DNA from: Mastigocoleus testarum BC008
GTDB lineage: Bacteria > Cyanobacteriota > Cyanobacteriia > Cyanobacteriales > Nostocaceae
Direction: 5' to 3'
Assembly: GCF_001456025.1 (NCBI RefSeq)
Contig: NZ_LMTZ01000159.1
Coordinates: 2,015-57,055, forward strand
Length of the DNA: 55,041 bases
Part shown: piece by piece, positions 37,191 to 45,345 of the stretch
Layout: every line of letters begins with the position of its first letter
Position numbering within the stretch: position 1 is the first letter of the stretch
The notes under the pieces: generated by a model
Database searches by the model: none
The model's input: the letters and a program-made list of their open reading frames with translations, nothing else
Told to the model about the DNA's origin: nothing
Position numbers and translations under genes: made by a program

Positions 37191-37263
37191 TCCAGGGTGC
37201 AGGAGTTGAACCTGCCTAAGGCGAATTATGAGTTCGCTGCCTCATCCGCTCGGCCAACCCTGG
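37191..37263 (-). tRNA. tRNA with CAU anticodon (Met or Ile2 type)
   Basis: The 73-base RNA folds as a full cloverleaf on the minus strand. Acceptor CCAGGGT pairs with ACCCTGG, the D stem is GCC/GGC, the anticodon stem GCGAA/TTCGC encloses CTCATAA (anticodon CAU), the variable loop is CTTAG, and the T stem is GCAGG/CCTGC with loop TTCAACT. The discriminator is A; CCA is not encoded. The GGCCGAGCGGATGAGGC D arm and the C1-G72 pair are atypical for an elongator Met tRNA and more like a Leu/Ser-type D arm, though without a long variable arm. Identity as Met or as a lysidine-modified Ile2 tRNA is open. Confidence 0.9.
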
Positions 37264-37337
37264 TTTCAGAAAATAATTATAGCGTATATTTACAATTTTG
37301 GGAATCCTAAAATTAGGATAGCAGATTATTTCTCAAT

Positions 37338-37385
37338 TTGATGTTGCACAAAGTTGATGTTTCAGAAAATTAATGCTTGACAAAA
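37338..37385. repeat. 16-bp degenerate tandem repeat, 3 copies
   Basis: Units starting TTGATGTT, TTGATGTT and TTAATGCT lie at 37338, 37354 and 37370. Confidence 0.7.
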
Positions 37386-37715
37386 ACTTCTAAAACTGGA
37401 AGAAATTTCTTACCTAGCAAGGGAAGCCCGGAGAACGAAGAAATTCAATAAATCAAATACGATCAATTTATTTGGCTTAAGTCTGGTCTATTTTACATAA
37501 ATCTTTGAGGAAATAGTGCAAACTATTAGTACTCGACTTTAATCTTTTTTTGGCTAGAGAATAATAAAAAACTAGTCAAATAAGCACCAGGGAAAGCCTA
37601 TAGCCCTCCGACTTCCCGTAAAATTCCGTAAAAATAAACATTTTTCGCATTTGTTTGAAGTAACAACTTCAAAATTTAATCAGCAGATAGAGTATTTTAA
37701 AGTAGCTTGTCAAAA
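37386..37715. other. Intergenic region, no gene seen
   Basis: About 330 bases upstream of the next secreted protein. It should hold its promoter; no recognisable element was found. Confidence 0.4.
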
Positions 37716-38414
37716 ATGAGAATAAATTCGACTGTACTTCTAACATTAATTTTGTTATCCATGATGTTGGGAGCAGGTTCTGTAAGTGCTTTTTGGGGAT
37801 TCACTATCGGAAGTTCTGCACTTAAGGGTGTATCAGCGCCTGACGGGCGTCCAAGCAGCAAATTTCCGAGTCCAAAAACCGGATATCCCCAAGACGGTGG
37901 GGTAAACTTTTTAAAGGAAGAAGAAATATTAAAAATTGTTAAAGCGCGAGTTCAAGGCAAAGCTAAAACCACTAAAGCTAGAAAATTATTAGATGAGGAA
38001 GATATCGAAAGCAACAAAGAAGCAGAGACGCAAAAGACAGAGCAAGCAACCCCAGAAAAGCCCCAGAAGGGCTTTCCAATCGCAGCAGAAAGTGAAGACG
38101 TTACATTATCCGTACTGTCGAGTCGCTATTCTGGAGGCGACTTAATCTTGAAAGTCAGAATGCAAAATAAAGGGGATGATTCAGTACGATTTTTGTATAG
38201 TTTTTTAGATGTAACTGATGACAGAGGCAGAACATTGAGTGCGAGCACCCAAGGTCTACCTTCGGAGTTAACAGCCAACGGACCAGCTCATGATGGAAGC
38301 ATTAATATTCCTACCCCCTTGTTAGACAATGTGAAAAAGATTTCCCTTGCTCTTACAGATTATCCAGCACAAAAATTGCGTTTGGAAGTTTCTAATATTC
38401 CGGTAGAAAAATAA
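37716..38414 (+). CDS. Secreted protein of unknown function with beta-rich C-terminal domain
   Basis: About 232 residues. A signal peptide (VLLTLILLSMMLGAGSVSA, ending near residue 25) is followed by a charged, Lys/Glu-rich linker (about 70-125), then a compact beta-rich C-terminal domain (about 130-230) with repeated alternating hydrophobic strands (VTLSVLSSRY, DLILKVRMQN, VRFLYSFLDVTDDRGRTL). The C-terminal part resembles carbohydrate-binding or immunoglobulin-like modules only in general layout. I do not recognise a family. ATG 37716 is favoured over TTG 37707. Likely periplasmic or surface-exposed. Confidence 0.75.
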   Translation: MRINSTVLLTLILLSMMLGAGSVSAFWGFTIGSSALKGVSAPDGRPSSKFPSPKTGYPQDGGVNFLKEEEILKIVKARVQGKAKTTKARKLLDEEDIESNKEAETQKTEQATPEKPQKGFPIAAESEDVTLSVLSSRYSGGDLILKVRMQNKGDDSVRFLYSFLDVTDDRGRTLSASTQGLPSELTANGPAHDGSINIPTPLLDNVKKISLALTDYPAQKLRLEVSNIPVEK

Positions 38415-38572
38415 CTAAAGCAATCTAAATTGGGGATAGGGAATTAAGGGGGTATGTGAATGAGTAGGAAAACTAACACTTTTCTCGCAATAATCAATCA
38501 AATAGACCTTCATTCCAGATCCAAACACTATTTTCCCCACCGGGGTGTCATTTTTATGCGAGTTCGAGTGCA

Positions 38573-39952
38573 GTGAGTGCTTCTCCTACATTTTATTGGA
38601 CGGATATCGGGCTGAGATTATTATCAGTAATCCTACTGATTATTATCAACGCTTTTTTTGTAACAGCAGAGTTTTCCATCGTAACAGTAAGGCGATCGCG
38701 CATTCATCAGTTAGTTAAAGCTGGTGACATTCAAGCAATCGCTGTTGAAGTATTACAACGTAGCATTGACAGATTACTATCTACGACCCAGTTGGGTATT
38801 ACCTTATCTAGTCTTGCCCTAGGATGGATTGGGGAAGGTACTATTGCGATTTTGATTAATACGTGGCTTCAATCTTTACCTTTACCGCAGATTATGAGTC
38901 CTGTAGTGGCTCATTCAGTATCAATACCCATTGCATTTTTTTTAATTGCTTATTTACAAATTGTCTTGGGAGAATTATGTCCTAAGTCAGTAGCAATACT
39001 TTATTCAGAAAAATTAGCACGATTTTTAGGTCCATTAGTTAGAGCTATTGTTCGGTTTTTTAGTCCTTTTATTTGGATTTTGAACCATTCCACTCGTTGG
39101 TTGCTACGCTTATTTGGCGTAGAATACACCGGTTTGAGTTGGAGAACTCCTGTAACCCCAGAAGAATTACAGTTAATTATCTCCACCGAACGGGAATCGA
39201 CAGGGTTAGAAGCAAAGGAACGGGAATTACTCAAAAAAGTATTTGAATTTGGGGAAGTGACAGCTGAAGCGATTATGGTTCCCCGCAACAGAATCACTAC
39301 CATACCCAAAAATGCTACGATTCAAACCTGTCTCAAAGAAATGGCTGCTACAGATTATTCGTGCTATCCAGTTATTGGCGAATCTTTGGATGATATTCGG
39401 GGCATTATTTACTTTAAAGACTTAACCAAAGCTCTAGCTTCGGAAAATATTGACTTGAATGCGCCAATTCAGTCTTGGATGCGTCAGGTGAGATTTGTTC
39501 CAGAGCGAACTCCTTTGAACGAACTGTTACCAATGATGCAGCAAGATAAGCCAACAATGGTAATGGTGGTGGACGAATTTGGTGGAACTGTAGGACTAGT
39601 AACAATCGAAGATGTGATCGCTCAGATTATTGGCGATACAGAAGATGCAGAAGAGAACGACAAATTGCTGATCCAGATTTTAGATGAACAAACATTTTTA
39701 GTTCAAGCTCAAATCAACTTGGAAGACTTGAACGAAGTTTTGGATATCAATTTACCTCTGACCAAGGAATATCAAACCTTGGGTGGCTTCATTCTGTACA
39801 ATTTGCAAAAAATTCCTTCTTTTGGAGAAGTATTTACCTACTACAATTTGGAATTTACCGTTGTTTCGGTTGTGGGACCGCGCCTCCATCAAATCCAATT
39901 ACGCCGTTTAAACGGAGCGAAAGTTGTCCAGAAACAAACATCTGATGCTTAG
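38573..39952 (+). CDS. CNNM/CBS-domain membrane protein (HlyC/CorC family)
   Basis: The protein has 459 residues. An N-terminal CNNM (DUF21) membrane domain with about four helices (LLSVILLIIINAFFVTAEFSIV; the AEF motif is typical) precedes two CBS domains (about 230-345) and a C-terminal CorC_HlyC domain (about 370-450). VPRNRITTIP and VDEFGGTVGLVTIEDVIAQIIG match the family. Proteins of this type take part in magnesium or cobalt homeostasis. The hemolysin annotation sometimes used is historical. GTG 38573 is the only start before the first helix; an ATG upstream leads to a stop. It stands alone on the plus strand. A GGGGATTGG repeat tract follows its stop. Confidence 0.9.
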   Translation: MSASPTFYWTDIGLRLLSVILLIIINAFFVTAEFSIVTVRRSRIHQLVKAGDIQAIAVEVLQRSIDRLLSTTQLGITLSSLALGWIGEGTIAILINTWLQSLPLPQIMSPVVAHSVSIPIAFFLIAYLQIVLGELCPKSVAILYSEKLARFLGPLVRAIVRFFSPFIWILNHSTRWLLRLFGVEYTGLSWRTPVTPEELQLIISTERESTGLEAKERELLKKVFEFGEVTAEAIMVPRNRITTIPKNATIQTCLKEMAATDYSCYPVIGESLDDIRGIIYFKDLTKALASENIDLNAPIQSWMRQVRFVPERTPLNELLPMMQQDKPTMVMVVDEFGGTVGLVTIEDVIAQIIGDTEDAEENDKLLIQILDEQTFLVQAQINLEDLNEVLDINLPLTKEYQTLGGFILYNLQKIPSFGEVFTYYNLEFTVVSVVGPRLHQIQLRRLNGAKVVQKQTSDA

Positions 39953-39998
39953 AACTGGGGATTGGGGATTGGGGACTGGGGATTGGGGATTGGGATTT
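39953..39998. repeat. GGGGATTGG low-complexity repeat
   Basis: Several successive GGGGATTGG/GGGGACTGG units follow the CNNM stop, and a CCATTACC-rich tract (about 40010-40040) lies downstream. Typical cyanobacterial intergenic G-rich repeat; similar units occur near 34895 and, as the complement, near 46983. Confidence 0.75.
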
Positions 39999-40037
39999 AC
40001 CAATTGTAGTGACCCATTACCCATTACCCATTACCAA

Positions 40038-40724
40038 TTACCTCCCATTACCCCTGTAAGGTATCGGGTCTCTAAGCCCTAATTCGGTAAAAGCTTTAAG
40101 TCTTAGGAGACAAGAATCGCAAACACCACAGGATATCTCTTCCCCCGCATAGCAAGACCAAGTAAGCTCCCAAGGTACTCCTAATTTATTACCTAACTGG
40201 ATAATTTCAGTTTTTTTCAAATCAATCAGGGGTGTGACAATCTTAATTGGTTGTCCTTCCCTTCCTTGCTTTGTTCCCAAGCGAAACACCTCTTGCATCC
40301 CTTGAATATAATCAGGGCGACAATCAGGATATCCAGAATAATCCAAGGCATTAACGCCAATATAAACCCGCTTGGCGTCAATAGTTTCTGCGTACGCCAA
40401 AGCAAAACTGAGAAAAATTGTATTGCGAGCGGGAACGTAGGTAATTGGAATATTCTGGGACATTTGGATAATGTCGCGATCGCGGGGTAATTCTAATGAA
40501 TTATCTGTCAGCGCCGAACCACCCCATTGTCTCAGGTCGAAATTAACAACTTGATGTTGTACCACACCTGCTGATTGCGCAACCAACCGCGCCGATTTTA
40601 GCTCCCGACGATGGCGTTGCTGATAATCAAATGAAATTGCATAGCATTCATAACCATCAGAGTGTGCTTGATATAAAACCGTAGACGAATCTAATCCGCC
40701 AGATAACAAAATTACAGCTTTCAT
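40038..40724 (-). CDS. queC: 7-cyano-7-deazaguanine synthase QueC
   Basis: The enzyme uses ATP and ammonia to turn 7-carboxy-7-deazaguanine into preQ0 in queuosine and related deazapurine synthesis. The PP-loop is AVILLSGGLDSSTVLYQA, and the C-terminal zinc site is CYAGEEISCGVCDSCLLR with its four Cys ligands. At 228 residues the length is standard, and MSQNIPITYVPARNTIFLSF is conserved in the family. ATG start, no strong ribosome binding site. No other que genes are nearby in this window. Confidence 0.95.
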   Translation of the reverse strand: MKAVILLSGGLDSSTVLYQAHSDGYECYAISFDYQQRHRRELKSARLVAQSAGVVQHQVVNFDLRQWGGSALTDNSLELPRDRDIIQMSQNIPITYVPARNTIFLSFALAYAETIDAKRVYIGVNALDYSGYPDCRPDYIQGMQEVFRLGTKQGREGQPIKIVTPLIDLKKTEIIQLGNKLGVPWELTWSCYAGEEISCGVCDSCLLRLKAFTELGLRDPIPYRGNGR

Positions 40725-41428
40725 TTAAATTTTCCATCAAGAACTAACCAAAACAAACGTTATGCTTTTCCAAAAAACTTGCAGCGAAGCAGTTAGATAT
40801 CAGAATATTTTTGCAGTAGCTAATTTAAGTCATTTAAATTCATTCAAAATTTTATGCCAAGTGTTATGTCAGGGAGTCTTGATGAAAAAACGATCCTAAA
40901 AATCAACAAAATTAAGTTAAGTAGTTTACAGAATTAATTTCATGTTCAACGGAAATTATTGTTTATTATTTATATTTTTATTTATGTTTTTATTTGTGTA
41001 ATAGAATTTTAGTTGCTACTTTTGGGATCGTTATGGTTTCAGCAATACACCATAAAAAAACCATAACAATAATTTTTATTTACTTTTTATTTACTTGTCT
41101 CAATTTCAGTTGGTAATCGATCCCTAAACCCCATTAATTTTAGATGTTCAAAGGACTTGTTTTACTGATTGCATAAAAATTTGAGTGAAAAATTTGAGTA
41201 GAGCAAGTACGTTATTTTGTTCTATCCCATACAAGAATTACCTCATATTCATCAAACAAACAAAACAATCTCAAGTGCCGGGAACTCACAGTAAACTTTG
41301 AAATTCTTCATAAATAGAACCTCCATGTTACCATCTGGATGGTTTTAGACGGGTCAAAACTGGTGTTTAAATCTGAACGCCAAAGACTGTAGCGTCTCTA
41401 AATTTGGTGGTTGAGGAGATTAACAATA
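40725..41428. other. AT-rich intergenic region
   Basis: About 700 bases between divergent queC and the oxidoreductase gene. T-rich low-complexity runs dominate 40950-41100; no gene or structured RNA is identified. Confidence 0.4.
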
Positions 41429-42511
41429 GTGCAAGAGAGCAACTGTGTGTCAGAACAGAATTCCCATACACAGCGCCAACAGCCACGACCGATCCGTATC
41501 GGCACGATCGGGGTGGGTAACATGGGACAAAATCATGCTCGTGTTATGAGTTTAATGAAAGATGTTGAACTCGTAGGTGTAGCAGACATTGATGTTGAGC
41601 GAGGATTGGAAACGGCTAGTAAATATAAGGTACGTTTTTTTGAGGATTACACAGAACTCTTACCTTTAGTTGATGCAGTTTGTATTGCTGTTCCGACACG
41701 TTTACACTACGCTGTAGGCATGAACTGCCTTTTATCAGGAGTTCATGTTTTGTTAGAAAAACCAATTGCTGCTAGCATTTCTGAAGCAGAGTCATTGGTT
41801 AATGCTGCTGCGGAATCACAATGCATATTACAAGTAGGTCATATTGAACGTTTTAACCCTGCATTTCAAGAATTAAGCAAAGTACTCAAAACAGAAAGAA
41901 TATTAGCCCTTGAAGCTCACCGGATGAGTCCTTATTCTCATCGAGCAAACGATGTCTCTGTGGTTCTGGATTTAATGATCCATGACATCGATCTTTTATT
42001 AGAAGTAGCTGGTTCCCAAGTTGTCAAACTTACAGCTAGCGGTAATCGTTCTCCTGAGAATCGTTTTCTCGATTATGTTACTGCCACCTTGGGATTTGCC
42101 AATGGTATTGTAGCAACATTAACCGCCAGTAAAATAACTCACCGTAAGATTAGACGCATTGTTGCCCATTGCAAGAACTCATTTACCGAAGCTGATTTCC
42201 TGCAAAACGAAATTCTGATTCATCGGCATATTAGCGGTAATAGGACAAATGATTCTCGGCAAATGTTATACAAGCAAGATGGTGTGATCGAAAAAGTCTA
42301 CACCAGCAACATTGAACCGTTACGAGCTGAATTAGAACATTTTGTTAACTGCGTACGTGGTGGTAATCAACCATCAGTTGGTGGTAAACAAGCACTTAAA
42401 GCCCTGCGGCTAGCAAGCTTAATCGAACAAATGGCATTAGAAGATAAAGTTTTGAACCCATTAGATTGGCAGTCTGAGACGACCGCACAGTCTTTGACAC
42501 CTACAGTATAA
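41429..42511 (+). CDS. Gfo/Idh/MocA family oxidoreductase
   Basis: About 360 residues. The NAD(P) Rossmann motif IRIGTIGVGNMGQNHARV is near the N-terminus; LLEKPIAASI is the conserved EKP motif (catalytic Lys), and the C-terminal domain (about 145-330) has VLDLMIHDIDLLLEV with the His-Asp pair that bind substrate. Members oxidise or reduce sugars, inositol or bilins. GTG 41429 has GAGGAG about 9 bases upstream and is better than TTG 41411. A strong terminator follows its stop, so it is likely a single-gene transcript. Substrate unknown. Confidence 0.9.
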   Translation: MQESNCVSEQNSHTQRQQPRPIRIGTIGVGNMGQNHARVMSLMKDVELVGVADIDVERGLETASKYKVRFFEDYTELLPLVDAVCIAVPTRLHYAVGMNCLLSGVHVLLEKPIAASISEAESLVNAAAESQCILQVGHIERFNPAFQELSKVLKTERILALEAHRMSPYSHRANDVSVVLDLMIHDIDLLLEVAGSQVVKLTASGNRSPENRFLDYVTATLGFANGIVATLTASKITHRKIRRIVAHCKNSFTEADFLQNEILIHRHISGNRTNDSRQMLYKQDGVIEKVYTSNIEPLRAELEHFVNCVRGGNQPSVGGKQALKALRLASLIEQMALEDKVLNPLDWQSETTAQSLTPTV

Positions 42512-42540
42512 AAGTTTCAAACTATTTCTCGACTACATAT

Positions 42541-42581
42541 CAAAGGGAGGAGGCTTTGTCAATTCCTCCTTTTGTTTGTTT
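42541..42581 (+). terminator. Rho-independent terminator after the oxidoreductase
   Basis: CAAAGGGAGGA (42541-42551) pairs with TCCTCCTTTTG (42564-42574) with one G-U pair, followed by TTTGTTT. Confidence 0.85.
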
Positions 42582-42731
42582 AAGCAAATAATTGTTACTA
42601 ACTAGGGCTGACAAATATGACAATTAACGATAAAAGAATACTATTGATTAGATTGTACGATCTACGGTCTGATTTTCTTTAGTATTAGGAATAATACGTA
42701 TTTTTATTAATATTTGATACAAGAAATTATG

Positions 42732-42771
42732 ACAATTGATGAGTAGATTTGCTAATATACTCATCAATTGT
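42732..42771. repeat. 14-bp perfect inverted repeat upstream of the ParM-like gene
   Basis: ACAATTGATGAGTA (42732-42745) and TACTCATCAATTGT (42758-42771) are perfect complements around a 12-base loop. It may be an operator, a second terminator for the upstream gene, or a centromere-like site. Confidence 0.75.
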
Positions 42772-43159
42772 TTAACAATAAGCTGGTAACTTATTGATAA
42801 ATTTTAAGCTCCAAGGTCAAATTTTTTTAGAATTTAGGACTTGGGACTAAGAACACTTGTATCATCTCCAGGGTGATTAAATCTACCAAAAGAACAGAAA
42901 CATAGCCAATACCGCTGCCAAATAAAAATAGACATTCATAAATTTGTCTAAAAAAATACCATTATCAAGTATGGAATTAGTCGTTTGGTGGCAACATAAC
43001 AGTAATTCAGGCATCTAGCGGGTTTGATGATGTTCATAAACTCCGTAATTTTGTCTTAATTTGTAGCAATATTTAACGCTGCCAATTATTTCAGATGCCC
43101 GCATTTTGTAAGATGAGCATGATAACTTGTTAGAGCTTTAGTAGAAACTAGGAATTTTC
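42772..43159. other. Leader region of the ParM-like gene
   Basis: About 390 bases with no gene. No iterated direct repeats of the kind that form a classical parC were found here by eye. Confidence 0.4.
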
Positions 43160-44314
43160 ATGACAGACCAACCTTCAGCAGCTACCCCAATGAACGCCGC
43201 AGCCATACCTATGAATAGAGTATCGGCTTCCACCCCCATAAACACAACCACAACAACACCCAAACCAAATGGCACCGTATTGGCAAAAGGTATCCTGAGT
43301 GTAGATTTGGGAAGAACTTCTACCAAAAGTTGTATAAGCCGGGATCCTGGTAATGTTATATTCGTTTCGGCTAACGTCAAACGAATGACTATGGAGCAGG
43401 TCCGAGGTGGAGTATTCGAAGCCCGTGCGACCGATCCGCTAATGGATTTATGGTTGGAGTATCAAGGAGATGGATACGCCGTCGGTCAACTAGCAGCTGA
43501 CTTTGGAGCGAATTTAGGAGTAGGTCAATCCAAAGTTGAAGATGCGTTGATCAAAGTATTAGCATGTGCTGGTTATTTTAAACTTAAAGACGACATCTCA
43601 ATTGTTTTAAGTATTCCTTATCATTCCCAAGAGCAGTTTGAAAAAGAAAAATCACAGTTGATATCCCAAGTTAGCGGACCTCATGTGATGAACTTTCGTG
43701 GGGAAGAAGTCAAGTTAAATGTCAATAAGGTTTGGATTATGCCGGAGGGCTACGGTAGCCTTTTGTGGTGTGAAGCCCAACCCAAGAAAGGAGCAGCTAC
43801 TCCTGACTTTACTAAAGTTTCTGTCGCAATTGTAGATATCGGGCATCAAACAACCGACTGTTTAATGATAGATAATTTCCGCTTTGCAAGAGGTGCTTCC
43901 AAGAGCGAAGACTTCGGAATGAATAAATTTTACGAACTAGTTGCCAAAGAAATAGAAGGAGCTGACAGTCAGTCCTTATCTTTAATCTCAGCCGTAAATA
44001 AGCCTAAAGGCGAACGTTTATATCGTCCTAGAGGTGCTAGCAAACCTACAAACCTGGATGATTTCCTACCGAATTTGAGAGAAATGTTTTCTCGTGAAAT
44101 TTGTAGCCGTGTGTTAGCATGGCTGCCAGAACGTGTTACAGATGTAATTTTAACTGGTGGTGGCGGCGAGTTCTTTTGGGAAGACGTACAGCGTCTGCTC
44201 AAAGAAGCACAAATTAATGCTCACTTAGCTGCGCCCTCCAGACAAGCAAATGCTTTAGGACAATTCATTTATGGAGAGGCTCAATTCTCTTCCTCCCGCT
44301 CTTCTAGGGCTTAA
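43160..44314 (+). CDS. ParM/Alp-like bacterial actin
   Basis: The protein has 384 residues. A low-complexity, Thr/Pro-rich N-terminal extension (about 1-43, likely disordered) precedes an actin-like ATPase fold. Phosphate loop 1 is ILSVDLGRTSTKS, phosphate loop 2 is VAIVDIGHQTTDCL, and the adenosine motif is VILTGGGGEFFW, the three diagnostic actin/Hsp70-superfamily signatures in the correct order. The whole resembles ParM/StbA-type and related plasmid or archaeal actins, with an ALP_N-like N-terminus. ParM filaments push apart DNA bound by a ParR adaptor. The following gene, 5 bases after the stop, looks like such an adaptor. The flanking genes are housekeeping ones, so the module appears chromosomal. 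What it moves is unknown. Confidence 0.88.
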   Translation: MTDQPSAATPMNAAAIPMNRVSASTPINTTTTTPKPNGTVLAKGILSVDLGRTSTKSCISRDPGNVIFVSANVKRMTMEQVRGGVFEARATDPLMDLWLEYQGDGYAVGQLAADFGANLGVGQSKVEDALIKVLACAGYFKLKDDISIVLSIPYHSQEQFEKEKSQLISQVSGPHVMNFRGEEVKLNVNKVWIMPEGYGSLLWCEAQPKKGAATPDFTKVSVAIVDIGHQTTDCLMIDNFRFARGASKSEDFGMNKFYELVAKEIEGADSQSLSLISAVNKPKGERLYRPRGASKPTNLDDFLPNLREMFSREICSRVLAWLPERVTDVILTGGGGEFFWEDVQRLLKEAQINAHLAAPSRQANALGQFIYGEAQFSSSRSSRA

Positions 44315-44319
44315 CGCTA

Positions 44320-44820
44320 ATGTTCCAATGGTCAAAAAAAGTAGTTAAATCAGTTACTTTCAACCCTGGTGTTGCTGATGAGAGTTTGTTAGACCTTGTA
44401 GAAAGGTATCTGGAAGAAGATCCAGATAAGACATTCAGCGACCTTTGTAAAGAAGCTTTGTGGCAAGCTTTATGCGTCCCAGATTCTGTCAAGCCTGGTT
44501 CTAAAGTTGTAGAAAATGCTCCCGTTGGGAGCATAGAACAGCAGATTGCTGAATTGAGACGTCAAATGGCAGATCTTGAGGAACGTTTCTTTGCCAAAGA
44601 ATCTAATCGATTGGAGATGATGGAACGCCACATGATGCAACTCAGCCAACAAATCGCACAGTTAGCAGTATCAGTTCATCAAGGCGGTACCATTCCAAGT
44701 CCAAACGAATCAAAGGTGGTAGCTGAAGCAGTCAAACCTGCTCCTCCTACTCCTAAAACTCCTCCTCAAGAGGATGACCCTGTAATTAGCCGCATAAGCC
44801 AATTTGTGGAAGACTTTTAA
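44320..44820 (+). CDS. ParR-like adaptor: RHH-like domain plus coiled coil
   Basis: The protein has 166 residues. Residues about 10-50 (VKSVTFNPGVADESLLDLV, then FSDLCKEALWQAL) fit a beta strand followed by two helices, as in ribbon-helix-helix DNA-binding domains. Residues about 68-115 form a coiled coil with heptad spacing (IEQQIAELRRQMADLEERF, HMMQLSQQIAQL). A Pro-rich linker and a short acidic C-terminal helix (VISRISQFVEDF) follow. This matches the layout of ParR, whose C-terminal helix docks into the ParM filament end. It is 5 bases after the ParM-like gene, so the two are co-transcribed and probably translationally coupled. ParR identity is inference from layout and context, not from sequence identity. 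Confidence 0.72.
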   Translation: MFQWSKKVVKSVTFNPGVADESLLDLVERYLEEDPDKTFSDLCKEALWQALCVPDSVKPGSKVVENAPVGSIEQQIAELRRQMADLEERFFAKESNRLEMMERHMMQLSQQIAQLAVSVHQGGTIPSPNESKVVAEAVKPAPPTPKTPPQEDDPVISRISQFVEDF

Positions 44821-44853
44821 AGGCAAAATCCTAGGGTGTGAAGTTTTGTACCG

Positions 44854-44946
44854 CTGTCAAACATCTGATGTGGGGCTTAGTCACAGTGCCAATTGTGTTA
44901 TTCGAGGTAATTTTTTCTCCGAACAACTGGCATAGATGTTTGACAG
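44854..44946. repeat. 93-bp inverted-repeat element after the ParR-like gene
   Basis: CTGTCAAACATCT (44854-44866) is the perfect complement of AGATGTTTGACAG (44934-44946), and further pairing continues inward (TGCCA...TTCG with CGAA...TGGCA). It starts 34 bases after the ParR-like stop. It could be a terminator-like structure, a small mobile-type palindrome or a DNA site for the ParR-like protein. Confidence 0.8.
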
Positions 44947-45345
44947 TTGTACTTTTTTCTTTATCTGTTTACCAATATTGACAAAACCAATATTGACAAA
45001 ATCGAGTCTAAATCGCGCTGGATTTTTATGTTTTACGTATTATCACTGCATTTATTATAGCATTTTTATTGACTGTTTGAGAGAAAATACGGATGTTTTT
45101 AGCAATAGTTCATATTGAACGGTGAGAACAGTTAATTGGTAATTGATAATTAGAAAATTTGTTTTGATTTGTAACCTTCAAAGAAAATCTTTATTTTTAG
45201 TTCAATCTGATCTGCGTAATTATTCCCTATTGATGGTTAATTGATTATCTATATAGCGATAACTTTTGACTGTTAACTGTTGACTAATAAAGGTGTTAAA
45301 ATCCATCCCAAGAGAAATTGCATATACAGATAGTAGGATTACTCA
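44947..45345. other. Intergenic region, no gene seen
   Basis: About 400 AT-rich bases before the phosphohexomutase gene; the frame at 44936-45118 is Cys/Phe-rich noise without a ribosome binding site. Confidence 0.4.

Noticed and set aside
38573..39952. Hemolysin
   Set aside because: The CNNM-CBS-CorC_HlyC layout is an ion-homeostasis family; the hemolysin label is a historical transfer.
42772..43159. Iterated parC-type centromere upstream of the ParM-like gene
   Set aside because: No set of direct repeats was found by eye; only the single inverted repeat at 42732-42771 is present.
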